A DNA stretch of 5,494 nucleotides from an uncultured bacterium (GTDB lineage: Bacteria > Bacillota > Clostridia > Lachnospirales > Lachnospiraceae), in contig CAMGRE010000159.1 of assembly GCA_946061355.1 (NCBI GenBank), positions 1 to 5,494 on the forward strand, in the 5' to 3' direction. Under the pieces are notes generated by a model. The model did no database searches, was not told the origin of the DNA, and worked only from the letters and a program-made list of their open reading frames with translations. Below, one piece after another: positions 4,918 through 5,494 of this stretch (position 1 is the stretch's first letter; every line of letters starts with the position of its first letter). The translations under genes were made by a program, and so were the position numbers.

Positions 4918-5494
4918 ATGCGTCTTGATAAGTATTTGACACAGGTGAATATGGGAAGCCGGAGCCAGGTAAAAGATCTGGTGAAGAAGGGATTGGTAAC
5001 GGTCAACGGTCAGGTGGAAAAAAGCCCGGAACGCAAAATTGATGAGATGTCAGATGTCATTACCTGTCAGGGGCAGATGCTTTCCTATCAGGACAAAGTC
5101 TACTATATGTTCCATAAACCGGCAGGATGCGTCAGTGCCACACAGGATCACCGTGATGTTACGGTGATTGAATTTTTGAAGCATGAAAACAGGAGAGATC
5201 TTTTCCCTGTCGGGCGGCTGGACAAAGATACAGAGGGGCTTTTGCTCATCACAAACGACGGAGATCTGGCACATCGTCTGTTGTCTCCCGTAAAGCATGT
5301 GGAAAAGTGTTATCTGGCAAGACTCGCACATAAGATCACACAGGATGAGATTCGGCAGCTTACGCAGGGGCTTGATATCGGTGAGGACAAACCGACGCTT
5401 CCGGCGCGTTTTGCATGGCATACGGAGGATGACAGAGAATCCGATACACCGGAAGTCCTGCTTACGATCACAGAGGGAAAATATCATCAGGTCA
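4918..5494 (+). CDS. rsuA: RsuA-type 16S rRNA pseudouridine synthase, 5' part
   Basis: The frame starts at ATG 4918 and is open to the window end; 192 residues are visible of an expected 230-245. Enzymes of this family isomerise one uridine in rRNA to pseudouridine; E. coli RsuA acts on U516 of 16S rRNA. Residues 1-58 form an S4 RNA-binding domain (MRLDKYL, GSRSQVKDLVKKGLVTVNG at 13-31). The synthase domain begins near YMFHKPAG at 63-70. The catalytic aspartate is D102 in PVGRLDKDTEGLLLITNDG at 97-115, followed by LAHRLLSP at 117-124. The window ends in GKYHQV, the conserved C-terminal motif of the family. Similarity in the S4 start and in HRLLSPVKHVEK points to RsuA/YtzG rather than RluB, but exact rRNA position cannot be proved. 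Shine-Dalgarno GGAGAGG (4906-4912) lies 5 bases before the ATG. It is transcribed away from the ylbJ-like gene across a 64-bp spacer. Confidence 0.93.
   Translation, partial: MRLDKYLTQVNMGSRSQVKDLVKKGLVTVNGQVEKSPERKIDEMSDVITCQGQMLSYQDKVYYMFHKPAGCVSATQDHRDVTVIEFLKHENRRDLFPVGRLDKDTEGLLLITNDGDLAHRLLSPVKHVEKCYLARLAHKITQDEIRQLTQGLDIGEDKPTLPARFAWHTEDDRESDTPEVLLTITEGKYHQV

Noticed and set aside
4854..5006. Upstream extension of the ylbJ-like frame by 51 codons
   Set aside because: It overlaps the S4 domain of the divergent pseudouridine synthase, does not look like a membrane protein N-terminus, and the TTG at 4853 has a strong Shine-Dalgarno site.
5050..5487. Minus-strand open frame of 145 codons near the right edge
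   Set aside because: Lies inside the RsuA-type gene, whose catalytic and S4 motifs are in the plus frame; no evidence for a second gene.

Overview
The window looks like ordinary chromosome from a low-to-mid GC Clostridia-type Firmicute, most likely a Lachnospiraceae-like organism. This rests on strong purine-rich Shine-Dalgarno sites, tightly packed genes, the gene order topoisomerase IV A - rsmD - coaD - coiled-coil protein, and a YlbJ-type membrane protein known from spore formers. Family placement is inference; no rRNA or species marker is present. I see no mobile element, tRNA, rRNA, CRISPR array or riboswitch.

Layout. Positions 1-2781 hold a four-gene plus-strand block: the 3' part of a type IIA topoisomerase A subunit (ParC-like), rsmD (16S rRNA m2G966 methyltransferase), coaD (phosphopantetheine adenylyltransferase, coenzyme A synthesis) and a soluble coiled-coil protein of unknown function. 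Each junction is an ATGA overlap, so the four are probably co-transcribed and translationally coupled. A strong intrinsic terminator (2806-2843) closes the block. Its T-tract touches the Shine-Dalgarno site of the next gene, a secreted N-acetylmuramoyl-L-alanine amidase with a C-terminal Ig-like domain (2857-3888). The amidase runs tail-to-tail into a minus-strand YlbJ-like multi-pass membrane protein (4853-3861), overlapping by 28 bp. A 64-bp divergent spacer (4854-4917) then separates ylbJ from a plus-strand RsuA-type rRNA pseudouridine synthase that leaves the window at 5494.

How the genes fit together. The set is housekeeping: chromosome decatenation, two rRNA modification enzymes, CoA synthesis and cell-wall hydrolysis, plus a probable sporulation membrane protein. 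In Bacillus subtilis the homologues ylbH (rsmD), ylbI (coaD) and ylbJ are consecutive. Here ylbJ is still close by but inverted and separated by two extra genes. The least understood items are the coiled-coil protein, the amidase's expression across a terminator, and the TTG start of ylbJ beside an A9 tract. I found nothing that justifies claiming a new system.
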